This document shows, in pieces, positions 1 through 8,689 of a stretch of DNA of 64,000 bases. The notes beneath the pieces were generated by a model, which had not been told where the DNA came from, did no database searches, and worked only from the letters and a program-made list of their open reading frames with translations. Location: contig NZ_JACHID010000001.1 of NCBI RefSeq assembly GCF_014203025.1, positions 248,001 to 312,000 on the forward strand, in the 5' to 3' direction. The stretch comes from Desulfurispira natronophila (GTDB lineage: Bacteria > Chrysiogenota > Chrysiogenetes > Chrysiogenales > Chrysiogenaceae). The position numbers were made by a program, and so were the translations under genes. The stretch's first letter is position 1. The number at the start of each line of letters is the position of its first letter.

Positions 1-209
1 TTACATGTTCCCAGTTCAACCGGAATTGTAACGACGGGAGAGTATTGACTAATAAGGTCAGCACTTTCCTGTGCCCCTTTGATATTACTGCGGTACGTAA
101 TGGCAATAGAGTAGCCATGGCGTGCAAGGTGCAGCGCCATGGCTCTTCCAATCCGGTCAGATGCACCGGCAACCAATGCAATCGGTTTTTTGGAGAGACG
201 AGCAGTCAT
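1..209 (-). CDS. SDR-family reductase, FolM/pteridine-reductase-like (partial, 3' end off window)
   Basis: Only the first 69 codons are present; the gene runs off the left edge. The N-terminus (MTARLSKKPIALVAGASD, then RIGRAMALHLARHGY) is a short-chain dehydrogenase/reductase Rossmann start with a TGxxxGIG-type dinucleotide loop in the AGASDRIG form. The R-I-G-R-A variant and the following AITYRS resemble pteridine reductases and FolM-type dihydromonapterin reductases. That subfamily call is inference, because the catalytic Tyr-x-x-x-Lys lies outside the window. The ATG directly abuts the asd stop codon (TAA then ATG, no gap), which suggests translational coupling; no separate Shine-Dalgarno is evident. 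Confidence 0.75.
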   Translation of the reverse strand, partial: MTARLSKKPIALVAGASDRIGRAMALHLARHGYSIAITYRSNIKGAQESADLISQYSPVVTIPVELGTC

Positions 210-1235
210 TTATTTACTGATGAGCAATTCAGCTATTTGTACCGCGTTCAGCGCAGCACCTTTGCGAAGTTGATCGCCTACCACCCAAAATGTCAAACCG
301 TTTTCACTAGCCAGGTCTTTGCGGATGCGTCCTACTTCACAGTCATCTTTGCCGGCGACATCCAAAGGCATAGGGTAGATATTATTGGGCAGGTCATCAA
401 CCACGCGGATTCCCGGAGCCTTATCCAGTGCCTCTCTTGCTTGTTCTACGGTGATGGGATTTTCCGATTCAATAGTAATGGCTTCAGAGTGAGCTGATAT
501 TACCGGCACACGGACACAGGTAGAGCTGACTTTTATGCTGGGATCTCCCATGATTTTGCAAGTTTCATAAAACATCTTCATCTCTTCACGGGTATACCCA
601 TTATCCTGAGGAGTGTCGATGTGAGGTATAACGTTATGCAACAGTTGATGAGAAAACGCCTCTATGGTTAGGGGTTCGTCATTCACCAGTTGACGGGTTT
701 GGGTTTGCAATTCGTACATTCCCTTGGCACCTGCCCCTGATGCAGACTGGTAAGAGGATACCCAAACTTTTTTTATGGGACTGATTTCATGAAGTGGTTT
801 TAGGGCCACAACCATAATAATAGTTGTGCAGTTAGGGTTGGCAATTATTCCTTTGTGCCGGAATGCGGCTGCTGGATTAACTTCCGGTACCACCAACGGG
901 ACATCATCATCCATGCGAAAAGCAGAGCTGTTATCAATAACAACTGCACCGGCTTTGGCTGCAATGGGAGCAAACTCTTTACTGGTACTTCCTCCTGCTG
1001 AGAAGAGGGCGATATCAACATCATTAAAGGAGTCTTTGCTCAGTGCCTCTACTGTGTACTCTTTGCCGTCATATGATATTTTTTTTCCTGCTGAACGTGG
1101 TGAAGCCAATAGTTTCAGCTGGTTAATGGGAAATTTACGCTCAGCAAGAATTTCCAGAAAAATTTCGCCGACTGCACCGGTAACACCGGCGATGGCGACG
1201 TTATAAGAGCTTTTTTTTTCGAGTTGATGGCTCAT
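210..1235 (-). CDS. asd: Aspartate-semialdehyde dehydrogenase
   Basis: Reduces 4-aspartyl phosphate to aspartate semialdehyde with NADPH in the cytoplasm, at the branch to lysine/diaminopimelate, threonine and methionine. At 341 residues it has the usual length. The GVTGAVG nucleotide loop is at residues 17-23, the catalytic cysteine is C136 in NPNCTT, and the substrate-binding Arg/His pair is R242 and H249 in VRVPVISAHSE. The ATG is preceded by a good GGAGGA Shine-Dalgarno. The partial SDR gene follows with no spacing, so the two are probably co-transcribed, divergently from prs. Confident family call. Confidence 0.96.
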   Translation of the reverse strand: MSHQLEKKSSYNVAIAGVTGAVGEIFLEILAERKFPINQLKLLASPRSAGKKISYDGKEYTVEALSKDSFNDVDIALFSAGGSTSKEFAPIAAKAGAVVIDNSSAFRMDDDVPLVVPEVNPAAAFRHKGIIANPNCTTIIMVVALKPLHEISPIKKVWVSSYQSASGAGAKGMYELQTQTRQLVNDEPLTIEAFSHQLLHNVIPHIDTPQDNGYTREEMKMFYETCKIMGDPSIKVSSTCVRVPVISAHSEAITIESENPITVEQAREALDKAPGIRVVDDLPNNIYPMPLDVAGKDDCEVGRIRKDLASENGLTFWVVGDQLRKGAALNAVQIAELLISK

Positions 1236-1277
1236 GATTCCTCCATGGGTTTGTGCATTAAATAAGAATGTAGTAGA

Positions 1278-1305
1278 AATATACCATATTCAGCCATACA
1301 GGCAA
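1278..1305 (-). promoter_or_regulatory. Predicted sigma70-type promoter for asd
   Basis: On the minus strand, TTGCCT (1300-1305) and TATATT (1278-1283) are separated by 16 nt, about 40 bp upstream of the asd ATG. Spacing and position fit a housekeeping promoter. Prediction from sequence only. Confidence 0.5.
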
Positions 1306-1402
1306 AGTCGACTCGCAGGGACCATTTTCTTCCACTTGATTCTGCCACCTGAATGCCTTACAACCCCTTGAACTTTCAAAATACTATCCATGGAGAAACC
1401 AA

Positions 1403-2344
1403 ATGCAAGACGATCTCGTAATATTTTCTGGGAATTCCTGTCGTGACTTGGCCCAGTCTATAGCCAATGAGTTGGGCCTCCCGCTTGGTGATGCTTTTGT
1501 AGGTCAGTTCAGTGATGGTGAAATCCGGGTCAAAATTAATGAGAATGTGCGTGGTCGTGATGTTTACATAGTGCAATCTACCAATGCGCCGGTAAACGAT
1601 AACCTGATGGAACTTTTTGTGATGTGTGATGCACTGAAGCGTGCCTCGGTGCGAAGCATAACCGCCGTTGTTCCCTATTTTGGTTACGCTCGTCAGGATC
1701 GTAAGGCTGAGCCCCGTGTACCCATCACTGCCAAGATGGTTGCGGACTTGATGCAAACTGTTGGCGTCAACCGATTACTCACTATGGACCTGCACGCTGG
1801 CCAAATACAGGGTTACTTTGATATTCCTGTTGATAACCTTTATGCCATGCCAATACTGGTAGACAACTTCCGGAAAAAACAGGTTGATGAGTTGATTATT
1901 GTCAGCCCCGATGCCGGCGGCATGGAGCGGGCTCGCGGCTTTGCTAAAATGCTTAATGCCGGTTTGGCAATGATTGATAAACGCCGAACAGGGCCAAACG
2001 TTAACGAAGTCATGAATGTTATCGGAGACGTCGAAGGTAAGAATCTTGTTATTGTTGATGATATTATTGATACGGCCGGCACCATCTGCAAAGCTGTTGA
2101 GGCACTCAAAGAGCATGGAGCTAAAGACGTGTACGGTCTTTGCACCCATCCGGTTCTTAGTGGACCAGCTCTTAGCCGAATAGAAAACACTCCATTTAAG
2201 GAACTCATTGTCACGAACTCCATAGCTCTGCCGAGTGGCAAGGCAGAATGCGATAAAATACAAGTGGTATGTGTAGCCAAACTGTTTGCTGAGGCGATAA
2301 ATCGCGTTTACCATGGCAAAAGCATTAGCTCACTTTTTGGATAG
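1403..2344 (+). CDS. prs: Ribose-phosphate pyrophosphokinase
   Basis: Makes PRPP from ribose 5-phosphate and ATP, feeding purine, pyrimidine, histidine, tryptophan and NAD synthesis. It is 313 residues, the standard class I length. Visible signatures are FSDGEIRVKINENVRG (36-51), PYFGYARQDRK (91-101), the catalytic H131 region (TMDLHAGQIQGYF) and the PRPP-binding loop VIVDDIIDTAGT (217-228). A GGAGA Shine-Dalgarno precedes the ATG. pth starts 13 nt after the stop. The rplY/ctc gene that often separates prs and pth in other bacteria is absent. Confidence 0.97.
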   Translation: MQDDLVIFSGNSCRDLAQSIANELGLPLGDAFVGQFSDGEIRVKINENVRGRDVYIVQSTNAPVNDNLMELFVMCDALKRASVRSITAVVPYFGYARQDRKAEPRVPITAKMVADLMQTVGVNRLLTMDLHAGQIQGYFDIPVDNLYAMPILVDNFRKKQVDELIIVSPDAGGMERARGFAKMLNAGLAMIDKRRTGPNVNEVMNVIGDVEGKNLVIVDDIIDTAGTICKAVEALKEHGAKDVYGLCTHPVLSGPALSRIENTPFKELIVTNSIALPSGKAECDKIQVVCVAKLFAEAINRVYHGKSISSLFG

Positions 2345-2357
2345 GCACTGATAAATT

Positions 2358-2933
2358 ATGAAACTTCTTGTTGGGCTGGGGAATCCGGGGCCGCGATACT
2401 GCAATCATCGGCATAATATCGGTTTTATGGTAATTGAAAGACTTATACAGCAATGGCAGGCTCCAGCACCCCGTAAAAAGTTTAACGGGCTAATGACTGA
2501 AGTGCACCGGGAAAACCAAAAGGTGTTATTGCTTATGCCGCAAACCTTCATGAATCTTAGTGGAGACAGTGTCCAACAGGCAACACAGTGGTTTGACCTG
2601 CAAATGGAAGATATACTGGTCATTCAAGACGATCTTGATATGCCATTTGGCAGATTCAAGTTACGTGTAGGTGGAAGTCCCGGAGGACACAACGGTATTG
2701 CCGATATTACACGAAAATGTTCTTCGGATAAGTATGTACGCGCCAAGTGTGGTATTGGCAGACCAGCACCTGGCCAGACTGTTTACCAGCATGTCCTTTC
2801 TTCCTTCAGTACCGAAGAGTTGCCAGAGTTGCCAGATATAATAACTCATGTGGCAAAAGCAGCAGATTGCTGGGTACAAGAAGGATTAGCTGTAGCCATG
2901 AATAAGTTTAATGGAAACGTAGCCTCAATTTAG
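2358..2933 (+). CDS. pth: Peptidyl-tRNA hydrolase
   Basis: Cleaves peptidyl-tRNA released from stalled ribosomes. It is 191 residues, typical for bacterial Pth. The signature GLGNPGPRY is followed by HRHNIGF with the catalytic histidine H19. N9, D92 (QDDLDMPFG) and N112 (GGSPGGHNG) correspond to the substrate-binding and catalytic residues of the E. coli enzyme. It is the second gene of a prs-pth operon. Confidence 0.96.
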   Translation: MKLLVGLGNPGPRYCNHRHNIGFMVIERLIQQWQAPAPRKKFNGLMTEVHRENQKVLLLMPQTFMNLSGDSVQQATQWFDLQMEDILVIQDDLDMPFGRFKLRVGGSPGGHNGIADITRKCSSDKYVRAKCGIGRPAPGQTVYQHVLSSFSTEELPELPDIITHVAKAADCWVQEGLAVAMNKFNGNVASI

Positions 2934-3053
2934 CTTCCAGCAAGACCCCAGGGATTGCTATACCCTATGTTTCTTCAGCTTTACTCTACTCCGGCACCAT
3001 TGTCGGTTCTTGATGGCTGTGATAGAGTAAATTTATGTAAAAGGAGGTTATTT

Positions 3054-4046
3054 ATGAAAGCAGTACTCATGGATGGATTTGGTGGACTGGATGTTTTGAG
3101 CGTTGGTGAAGCCCCAATGCCGGAACCCAAAGAGGGCCAGGTCCTTATTAAAGTAGTTGCAACTTCAGTAAACCGCCCAGACCTAGTACAAAGAGAGGGT
3201 AACTACCCCCCACCACCTGGGGACTCCGAAATATTAGGTCTTGAAGTTGCAGGAACTATTGTTGAAGTTAACGGTGATGTTGGGAACTGGAAAATTGGCG
3301 ACCGAGTAATGACACTGGTTGGCGGTGGAGGATATGCCGAGTATGCCGTAGCTTACGCCTCTCACTTGATACCTGTGCCACAAAACATGACCTATGAAGA
3401 AGCTGCGTGTGTATGCGAATCGTACATTACGGCGTATCTTAATATATTTATGATTGGCGGACTGCAGGATAATCAAACTGCGATACTCCATGGTGGCGGA
3501 GGTGGCGTTAACACTGCTGGGATACAGCTTTGCAAAGCTTTGCTGCCTGACGCCAACATTATAGTTACCGCTTCTGGAAAGAAACTTGACCGAGTAAAAG
3601 AGCTAGGGGCTGATCTGGTAATTAATTACGAGGAAACCACGAATTTTGCTGACATTATAAAGGAGTACACTAACAAAAAAGGGGTTGATGTTATACTCGA
3701 TCATATTGGTGCCAAGTATCTTGAGCCTAATATGAAGTCACTGGGTTACAAGGGCCGCTTGGTGATAATCGGTGTAACCAGTGGAATAAAGGCTGAGCTT
3801 AACTTGGCACTGATGATGGTCAAGCGGCAACAGATAATTGGATCCGTTTTACGCTCACGGCCGGTAGGTGAAAAAGGGGAAATTGTTACCCAGTTTACAA
3901 GGCACGCCCTTCCAAAATTTTCCGATCGCACCATTCAGCCTATCATTCACAAGGTTTTCTCCATAGATGATGTTGTTGAAGCACATCGTACCATGGAAGA
4001 AGATAGCCACTTTGGGAAAATTGTACTTAAGATAAGTGAAGGCTAA
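3054..4046 (+). CDS. NAD(P)H quinone oxidoreductase, PIG3 family (zinc-independent MDR)
   Basis: A 330-residue medium-chain dehydrogenase/reductase: N-terminal GroES-like domain (NRPDLVQREGNYPPPPG, LGLEVAGTI), then a Rossmann domain with a glycine-rich loop (LHGGGGGVNTAGIQL, about 140-155). The pattern matches PIG3/TP53I3-type quinone oxidoreductases, which reduce quinones with NADPH; the physiological substrate is unknown. There are no zinc-ligand clusters. An in-frame start exists at 2955, but ATG 3054 is chosen because a near-perfect AAGGAGG lies at 3041-3047 and the family normally begins MKAV/MRAV. It appears to be monocistronic. Confidence 0.88.
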   Translation: MKAVLMDGFGGLDVLSVGEAPMPEPKEGQVLIKVVATSVNRPDLVQREGNYPPPPGDSEILGLEVAGTIVEVNGDVGNWKIGDRVMTLVGGGGYAEYAVAYASHLIPVPQNMTYEEAACVCESYITAYLNIFMIGGLQDNQTAILHGGGGGVNTAGIQLCKALLPDANIIVTASGKKLDRVKELGADLVINYEETTNFADIIKEYTNKKGVDVILDHIGAKYLEPNMKSLGYKGRLVIIGVTSGIKAELNLALMMVKRQQIIGSVLRSRPVGEKGEIVTQFTRHALPKFSDRTIQPIIHKVFSIDDVVEAHRTMEEDSHFGKIVLKISEG

Positions 4047-4421
4047 CTTGCTGTTATAACTTTGAGTGATATGCCCACTAGCCCAGTCAACTTTCCTCCG
4101 AAAGTAAATAATTTGCTAACTGGAGGAAAGTGACTGGATATTATTATAATGCGGATCCTCAACACTTTTCAGTGCGCTTATTAGTAAGCTAACACTTTTG
4201 CAAGCAGAGACCACGGGCGATATCAGCAATCATAACCCGCGACTAACTGCCATGAAGCAACATTCTTAAGTGCAAATTACATAAGTGCTTTGATTGCACT
4301 ACTGTTCAGAAGTGAATTTAGTCAATTGGAGAAAAATACTTACCACTTTGCTTGCCTTTGTGAGTTTGCATATGCTAACGATTATCCATTTAGTATTAAA
4401 AAAATATAACGGAGCTTATCA
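4047..4421. other. Intergenic region with a long imperfect hairpin
   Basis: 375 nt without a gene. The clearest structure is the inverted repeat at 4083-4137. Downstream, AGTGCAA and TTGCACT (about 4269-4305) form a second short inverted repeat upstream of the GTG start of the EAL-HDOD gene. A promoter for that gene should lie here, but no convincing -35/-10 pair was found. Confidence 0.5.
4083..4137. repeat. 16/17-bp inverted repeat, 22-nt loop
   Basis: Left arm CCAGTCAACTTTCCTCC (4083-4099) pairs with right arm GGAGGAAAGTGACTGG (4122-4137); one extra A in the left arm is the only interruption. It sits about 37 nt after the quinone oxidoreductase stop. No T-run follows on either strand, so it is not a standard intrinsic terminator. 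It could still stop transcription, stabilise the upstream mRNA, or bind a dimeric protein. Confidence 0.6.
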
Positions 4422-5672
4422 GTGTCAGAGGTTTTTATAGGAAGGCAGCCGATTATCGATAGTGATCAGAAAGAAATAGCCTATGAGCTCTTCTTTCGGC
4501 AAGGAATGATGAATAAGGCTATAATCTCTGATGAAAAAATTGTGAATGCTAAAATGGTAGCAAATATTTTGGGTAACTTTGGTATTAAGAAAACTCTTGG
4601 GGATAAAGCAGGCTTTATTAATGTCGATAACTCCTTTTTTTTGCAAGACTTTGTTGATCTTATACCCAAAGATAAACTTATTCTTGAGATTTTAGCCAAA
4701 ACCGACGTTGATGAAAACTTTTTAGCTAAAATGGACTCTTACAAAAAAAGTGGTTTCCTATTTGCGCTTGGTGATTTTGAGTTTGAAAACTGGTACATAG
4801 AGCGCTTTGGCCCACTTATTAAAAAAGCTAACTTCATTAAAATTGATGTACAAAAAACTTCCTTATCACGCCTGGAAAGCAAAATGCCTATTTTGCGCAA
4901 ATTACCAGCCAAGATAATTGCTGAAAAAGTTGAAACCTGGGATACCTTTGAATATTGTCGCAAGTTTGGGTTTGATTTCTTTCAAGGATATTTTTACGCA
5001 CAACCTGAGGTGTTACGCTGCGAGGAATTTACTCCAGCAAAAGGTCCTATACTTCGACTTATAAGGTTATTAAATCAAAGCAGCGATGTGGAAACAATTG
5101 CAGCTCACTTCAAGTATCAACCCGAACTCAGCTTTACCCTTTTACGCTACATGAACTCTGGCGCCATGAATTTTACCAGCCCCATACGCTCGATTGGACA
5201 TGCTATTTCACTATTGGGCCTTAAAAAACTTAAAAGCTGGCTCATGTTAATGAATTTTGCCTATCCGGAGTCCAGTGCATCAGTTCAGAAAAAAGAGGAC
5301 TCCCTCTATGAAAACATCCTGCTACGTGCCAAACTTACTGAAGAGCTAGTAAAGCGTTACCGAGATGGTCAGTATGCTAAAGTAGCAGATTCGGCTTACT
5401 TTGTTGGATTACTTTCTCGGGCTGAAGAGGCATTGAAAATCCCATGTGAAGAGATATTGAGAAACATATTAATTCCACCAGATATGTCTGCTGCAGTGCT
5501 AAAATACAAGGGTGTACTGGGGAAAATACTTTACGCTGTTATATGCGAAGAAAAACGAAACCATGCAGAAATGTATGATATTCTGGAAAGTCTTGGCATT
5601 TCACCTGTAGTTTTCGACGAAGCAATGAATGCCAGTCATGAGTGGCTGAATGAAAAAATGAATCAGAGTTAA
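4422..5672 (+). CDS. EAL-like plus HDOD signalling protein (YuxH/CdgJ type)
   Basis: 416 residues. Residues 1-200 form an EAL-like domain (FIGRQPII, AYELFFR, FINVD, FIKIDVQ, IIAEKVET, FDFFQGYFYAQPE). Residues 205-400 form an HDOD domain (LLNQSSDVETIAAHFKYQP, ISLLGLKKLKSWLMLM). The EAL signature reads ELF, and the usual metal-binding Asp-Asp pair is replaced by GDF (ALGDFEF). A catalytically dead c-di-GMP domain used for binding or scaffolding is therefore likely (inference). Related proteins affect motility and surface behaviour. It starts at GTG with a GGAG eleven bases upstream. No partner genes are adjacent. Confidence 0.87.
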   Translation: MSEVFIGRQPIIDSDQKEIAYELFFRQGMMNKAIISDEKIVNAKMVANILGNFGIKKTLGDKAGFINVDNSFFLQDFVDLIPKDKLILEILAKTDVDENFLAKMDSYKKSGFLFALGDFEFENWYIERFGPLIKKANFIKIDVQKTSLSRLESKMPILRKLPAKIIAEKVETWDTFEYCRKFGFDFFQGYFYAQPEVLRCEEFTPAKGPILRLIRLLNQSSDVETIAAHFKYQPELSFTLLRYMNSGAMNFTSPIRSIGHAISLLGLKKLKSWLMLMNFAYPESSASVQKKEDSLYENILLRAKLTEELVKRYRDGQYAKVADSAYFVGLLSRAEEALKIPCEEILRNILIPPDMSAAVLKYKGVLGKILYAVICEEKRNHAEMYDILESLGISPVVFDEAMNASHEWLNEKMNQS

Positions 5673-5864
5673 ATTCGAAGTATAACTTACGTCAGCAAAT
5701 TCGTTTTCAGTATATGCTGCGCATGTCCTTTACAGTAAACTCTCATGATTCATCAGTTTAACAATTGCTTTCATCACAGCAAAGTATGTACTGGATTTTC
5801 ATGGCAGTAATCTTTTGCACCCTAAATTTAAGTGCATAAGGCAAAAAAAGACAAGATCACTTTT

Positions 5865-7034
5865 TCAGTCCATAATTTCATTAAAATAAGTTCTTAAGCA
5901 ATTAGTGACGTATTTCTGATCTTCTAATGATAGTGTTGGAAAGATCGGCAGGCTCAGGCTACGATTATAGTGATCCATAGCACCCGGGAAATCTCCAGGT
6001 TTGTAACCGTAGCGCTTGACGTAGTATGGTTGAGTATGCACGGGGATATAATGAACGTTGACGCCGATAGCACAAGAACGTAAATATTCAAAAATTTTAC
6101 GCCTTATATGTTGTTTATGTGGTTGAACCTTTGCTACATATAGGTGCCATGAGCCTCTGTCCTCTGTTTTATGCCCTGGTAACTCCAGGGGCAAATCAGA
6201 TAATTCAGAGTGGTATATTGCGGCAATTTCACGGCGGTGTTCCAGGTTTTTTTTCAGGCGATGCAATTGGCTTGCGCCCAAGGCAGCCTGAATGTCAGTC
6301 ATGCGGTAATTGTAACCAAGGTCATGCTGTTCATAATACCATGGGCCGTGCGATTGACTCACTAGCTCTGCTGGATCTCTTGTAACTCCGTGACTGCGTA
6401 GTTTCTTCATTTTCCTGTAGAGTTCACTACTCTGGGTCAGGAGAGCACCCCCCTCACCAGTAGTAATAATTTTCACCGGATGAAAACTGAATACCGTTAC
6501 ATCGCTATAGCAACAACTACCCACAGGTGACCCCTTGTAATGGGCACCAATGGCATGGGATGCGTCTTCGATTACTTTTACACCATAATATTCTGCAACT
6601 CTGGAAATTGATTCCATATCGCAAGAAAAACCGGCAAAGTGAACTGGCACAATAATCCGGGGAAGTTTGTTTGTTCGTTGTGCTTCCTGCAGCTTTACTT
6701 GCAGTGCAGCTGGGCACATATTAGCTGTTTGTGGGTTAATATCGACAAAATCAACTTCTGCGCTGCAGTAACGAGCACAATTGGCGCTTGCTACAAATGT
6801 ATTTGGTACGGTCCAGAGCCAATCACCATCCTTCAACCCGAGCGCCTGGCAAGCAAGATGAAGAGCTGATGTAGCGCTGTTCGTAACAAGCGAATAGGAT
6901 GCTCCGGTTGTTACAGAGAGCATAGACTCAAAGTACTCAACCGCAGGTCCTTGAGTAATCAAGTCTGATTGCAACACGGTGAGTACGGCATCAATATCCT
7001 CATTTATGACATTCTGACGCCCATAGGGAATCAT
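5865..7034 (-). CDS. pseC: PseC-type aminotransferase, UDP-4-amino-4,6-dideoxy-L-AltNAc forming
   Basis: 389-residue DegT/DnrJ/EryC1/StrS fold-type I PLP enzyme. The opening MIPYGRQ and the middle VPVHFAGFSCDM and SFHPVKIITTGEGG are typical of PseC, which transaminates the keto-sugar intermediate of pseudaminic acid synthesis. K188 in FHPVK is the predicted PLP lysine, and D157 in IEDASHAIG contacts the cofactor. Length is normal. No pseB, pseF, pseG, pseH or pseI lies nearby, so the rest of the pathway must be elsewhere, or this enzyme serves another amino-sugar. It is convergent with the EAL-HDOD gene. Confidence 0.86.
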   Translation of the reverse strand: MIPYGRQNVINEDIDAVLTVLQSDLITQGPAVEYFESMLSVTTGASYSLVTNSATSALHLACQALGLKDGDWLWTVPNTFVASANCARYCSAEVDFVDINPQTANMCPAALQVKLQEAQRTNKLPRIIVPVHFAGFSCDMESISRVAEYYGVKVIEDASHAIGAHYKGSPVGSCCYSDVTVFSFHPVKIITTGEGGALLTQSSELYRKMKKLRSHGVTRDPAELVSQSHGPWYYEQHDLGYNYRMTDIQAALGASQLHRLKKNLEHRREIAAIYHSELSDLPLELPGHKTEDRGSWHLYVAKVQPHKQHIRRKIFEYLRSCAIGVNVHYIPVHTQPYYVKRYGYKPGDFPGAMDHYNRSLSLPIFPTLSLEDQKYVTNCLRTYFNEIMD

Positions 7035-7130
7035 AACAGTTCATTCCTCTGCAACCAATTTTATGTTATTGGCAAGTTATCAGTATACCAACAAGTTGTA
7101 TGCAAACTAGAGTATCGTTTTGCCAGTAAG

Positions 7131-7164
7131 AAAAAAGCGGAAGGAGAAACATACCTTCCGCTTT
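7131..7164 (-). terminator. Rho-independent terminator
   Basis: Read on the minus strand, an 11-bp perfect stem AAAGCGGAAGG/CCTTCCGCTTT (7154-7164 with 7134-7144) with a 9-nt loop runs directly into TTTTTTCTT. It lies 17 nt after the stop codon of the Gln/Met-rich secreted protein and closes that two-gene unit. Classic intrinsic terminator. Confidence 0.9.
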
Positions 7165-7180
7165 ATTGAGTACTCCCGAT

Positions 7181-7618
7181 TTATTGGGGCATCATCATAG
7201 GTTGCTGCATCTGTTGTTGCAGTTGCGGTGTACCGGAGGGAAATGCTTGATACTGCTGAATTACCGGCAGCTGCCCAGGCTGAATAACCTCAACTGGCTT
7301 GTACATTTTGCGTTTTTCATAGCGAACTACCGGCATATAAACCTCTACCTCATGATAGCCTGTTTGTGGCTGATAGGAGTAAGTGGTAATGTTTTGTGGT
7401 TGCTGATGAAACTGTTGTTGCTGCGGCATCTGATAACCATATCCATGAAACTGACCCTGCATACCGTAGCCGCCATAATGCTGCATATATCCAGAGTGTG
7501 GCTGCATACCATATGATTGGGTATATTGTCCCTGGTGCCCCCACTGAGCCATGGCACTTATGGGAAATGCCAGTAAACAAAGTGCCGATGCAGTTATAAT
7601 AAGTTTTGTTATATTCAT
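7181..7618 (-). CDS. Secreted Gln/Met/Tyr/Gly-rich low-complexity protein
   Basis: 145 residues with an N-terminal signal peptide (hydrophobic LIITASALCLLAFPIS, probable cleavage AMA|QW). The mature part begins with a Gly/Tyr/Gln/His/Met-rich segment (repeats like YGMQPHSGYMQHYGGYG). A short ordered stretch EVYMPVVRYEKRKMYKPVEV follows (about 92-111), then a Gln/Pro/Met-rich tail ending MMMPQ. I do not recognise a family. Such composition suggests an extracytoplasmic disordered, adhesive or metal-binding role (inference). It follows the Pro-rich lipoprotein by 19 nt on the same strand and ends at a terminator, so the two form a small operon. An AGGAGGAGAC Shine-Dalgarno precedes the ATG. Confidence 0.75.
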   Translation of the reverse strand: MNITKLIITASALCLLAFPISAMAQWGHQGQYTQSYGMQPHSGYMQHYGGYGMQGQFHGYGYQMPQQQQFHQQPQNITTYSYQPQTGYHEVEVYMPVVRYEKRKMYKPVEVIQPGQLPVIQQYQAFPSGTPQLQQQMQQPMMMPQ

Positions 7619-7637
7619 TGCAAGTCTCCTCCTGTTA

Positions 7638-8258
7638 TTACTTCACGGTAAAAGGGCCGGGATAAGCCGGCAGAATTGGTTGCGAGAGTCCGGGTGAAGG
7701 TGGCATATATCCGCTCATAGACCCAGGGCCACCAAAGCCAGCCGGAGGCGGCATCATGGGCGGTGGTGGTGGAGAAAACGGGTATGGATGCTGGTAGTAA
7801 AGGTATGAGTTTTGAATTATGGGTCCACTCATGGGGTAAGATGGTGCCATGGGTTGACCGCCCCACTGAGATGCGCCATTTTGCTGCTTGCCGTTGCCCG
7901 TTGGTATGTTTCCGCGCTGGGTGGAGTAAAGTGGTGGTGGAAGCAGATCCAAAGAGCGGTTTGTCTGAGCTTCTTCGTTGACATCACCTCTGCGAGGTGC
8001 TGCCTGTCCTGGGGCACCAGGAATGTGTGGAGGAGTGACATGCCTTCCGATTTCAACAACCGTTGTCTCTGGAGTAGAGCCCTCTTTAATAACAAAGAAG
8101 TGTTCCGTATCCTGATCAGGTTTTTCTATAGCCACTCGTTTGGTCATGACGTGAATATTGGAATCACTTGGGGCAAAAACTTCCACTGGCTTACTGCACC
8201 CTGCCAGTACAAGTATTGCCACAGCCGGTATGCTGAGGGGTTTTATGACAGGTTTCAC
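7638..8258 (-). CDS. Proline/glycine/methionine-rich lipoprotein
   Basis: 206 residues. The signal sequence ends in a lipobox LVLAGC (C21), so the protein is predicted to be lipid-anchored. Residues 22-80 look ordered (FAPSDSNIHVMTKRVAIEKP, HFFVIKEGSTPETTVVEIGR). The C-terminal half is low complexity (PFSPPPPPMMPPPAGFGG, GSMSGYMPPSP). No family recognised. It is the first gene of a pair with the Gln/Met-rich secreted protein; shared composition and export suggest that they act together at the cell surface. A GGGAGGGAC Shine-Dalgarno precedes the ATG. Confidence 0.75.
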   Translation of the reverse strand: MKPVIKPLSIPAVAILVLAGCSKPVEVFAPSDSNIHVMTKRVAIEKPDQDTEHFFVIKEGSTPETTVVEIGRHVTPPHIPGAPGQAAPRRGDVNEEAQTNRSLDLLPPPLYSTQRGNIPTGNGKQQNGASQWGGQPMAPSYPMSGPIIQNSYLYYQHPYPFSPPPPPMMPPPAGFGGPGSMSGYMPPSPGLSQPILPAYPGPFTVK

Positions 8259-8689
8259 AGTAGTCCCTCCCTGGTGTTCTGCAGTCTCAAGCTCTTTACA
8301 TTATAAGCCAATTGCAGCTGCATTGGCCACCTCCCTGTGTGCGCAATGGATATTTATTACCTTAAGTTTACATTTATGTTTATTTGTCTAAAATCGCTTT
8401 TTATTAATATAAGTAACAGCAATTTTATTGACAAGGCTTTTTCTTCATAAAAACTGATAAAATAAAAACACATGAAAGATAAGTTTCTATAACACAATGC
8501 TTATTGGCTTGTTACATTGTTTAACATACATTATTGTGCGCTCAGTGTAAGTATTTCTATAGAAGTTTATCGGCAAAATTATGACAGCACTTGATAAAAT
8601 ACTACCAATAGAACAACTTATTATTTGCAAACGTGACGACAGCGCATATAATTAGTTTTGTTAGTATAATAAACTGTGAGGAAATCCCC
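8259..8689. promoter_or_regulatory. Divergent promoter region between the lipoprotein pair and arsR
   Basis: 431 nt, strongly AT-rich, between divergent genes. For arsR, a consensus TATAAT lies at 8665-8670, 19 nt before the ATG, but no good -35 at the right spacing was found. Promoters for the minus-strand pair must be in the left half. No small ORF with a credible start was found here. Confidence 0.45.
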
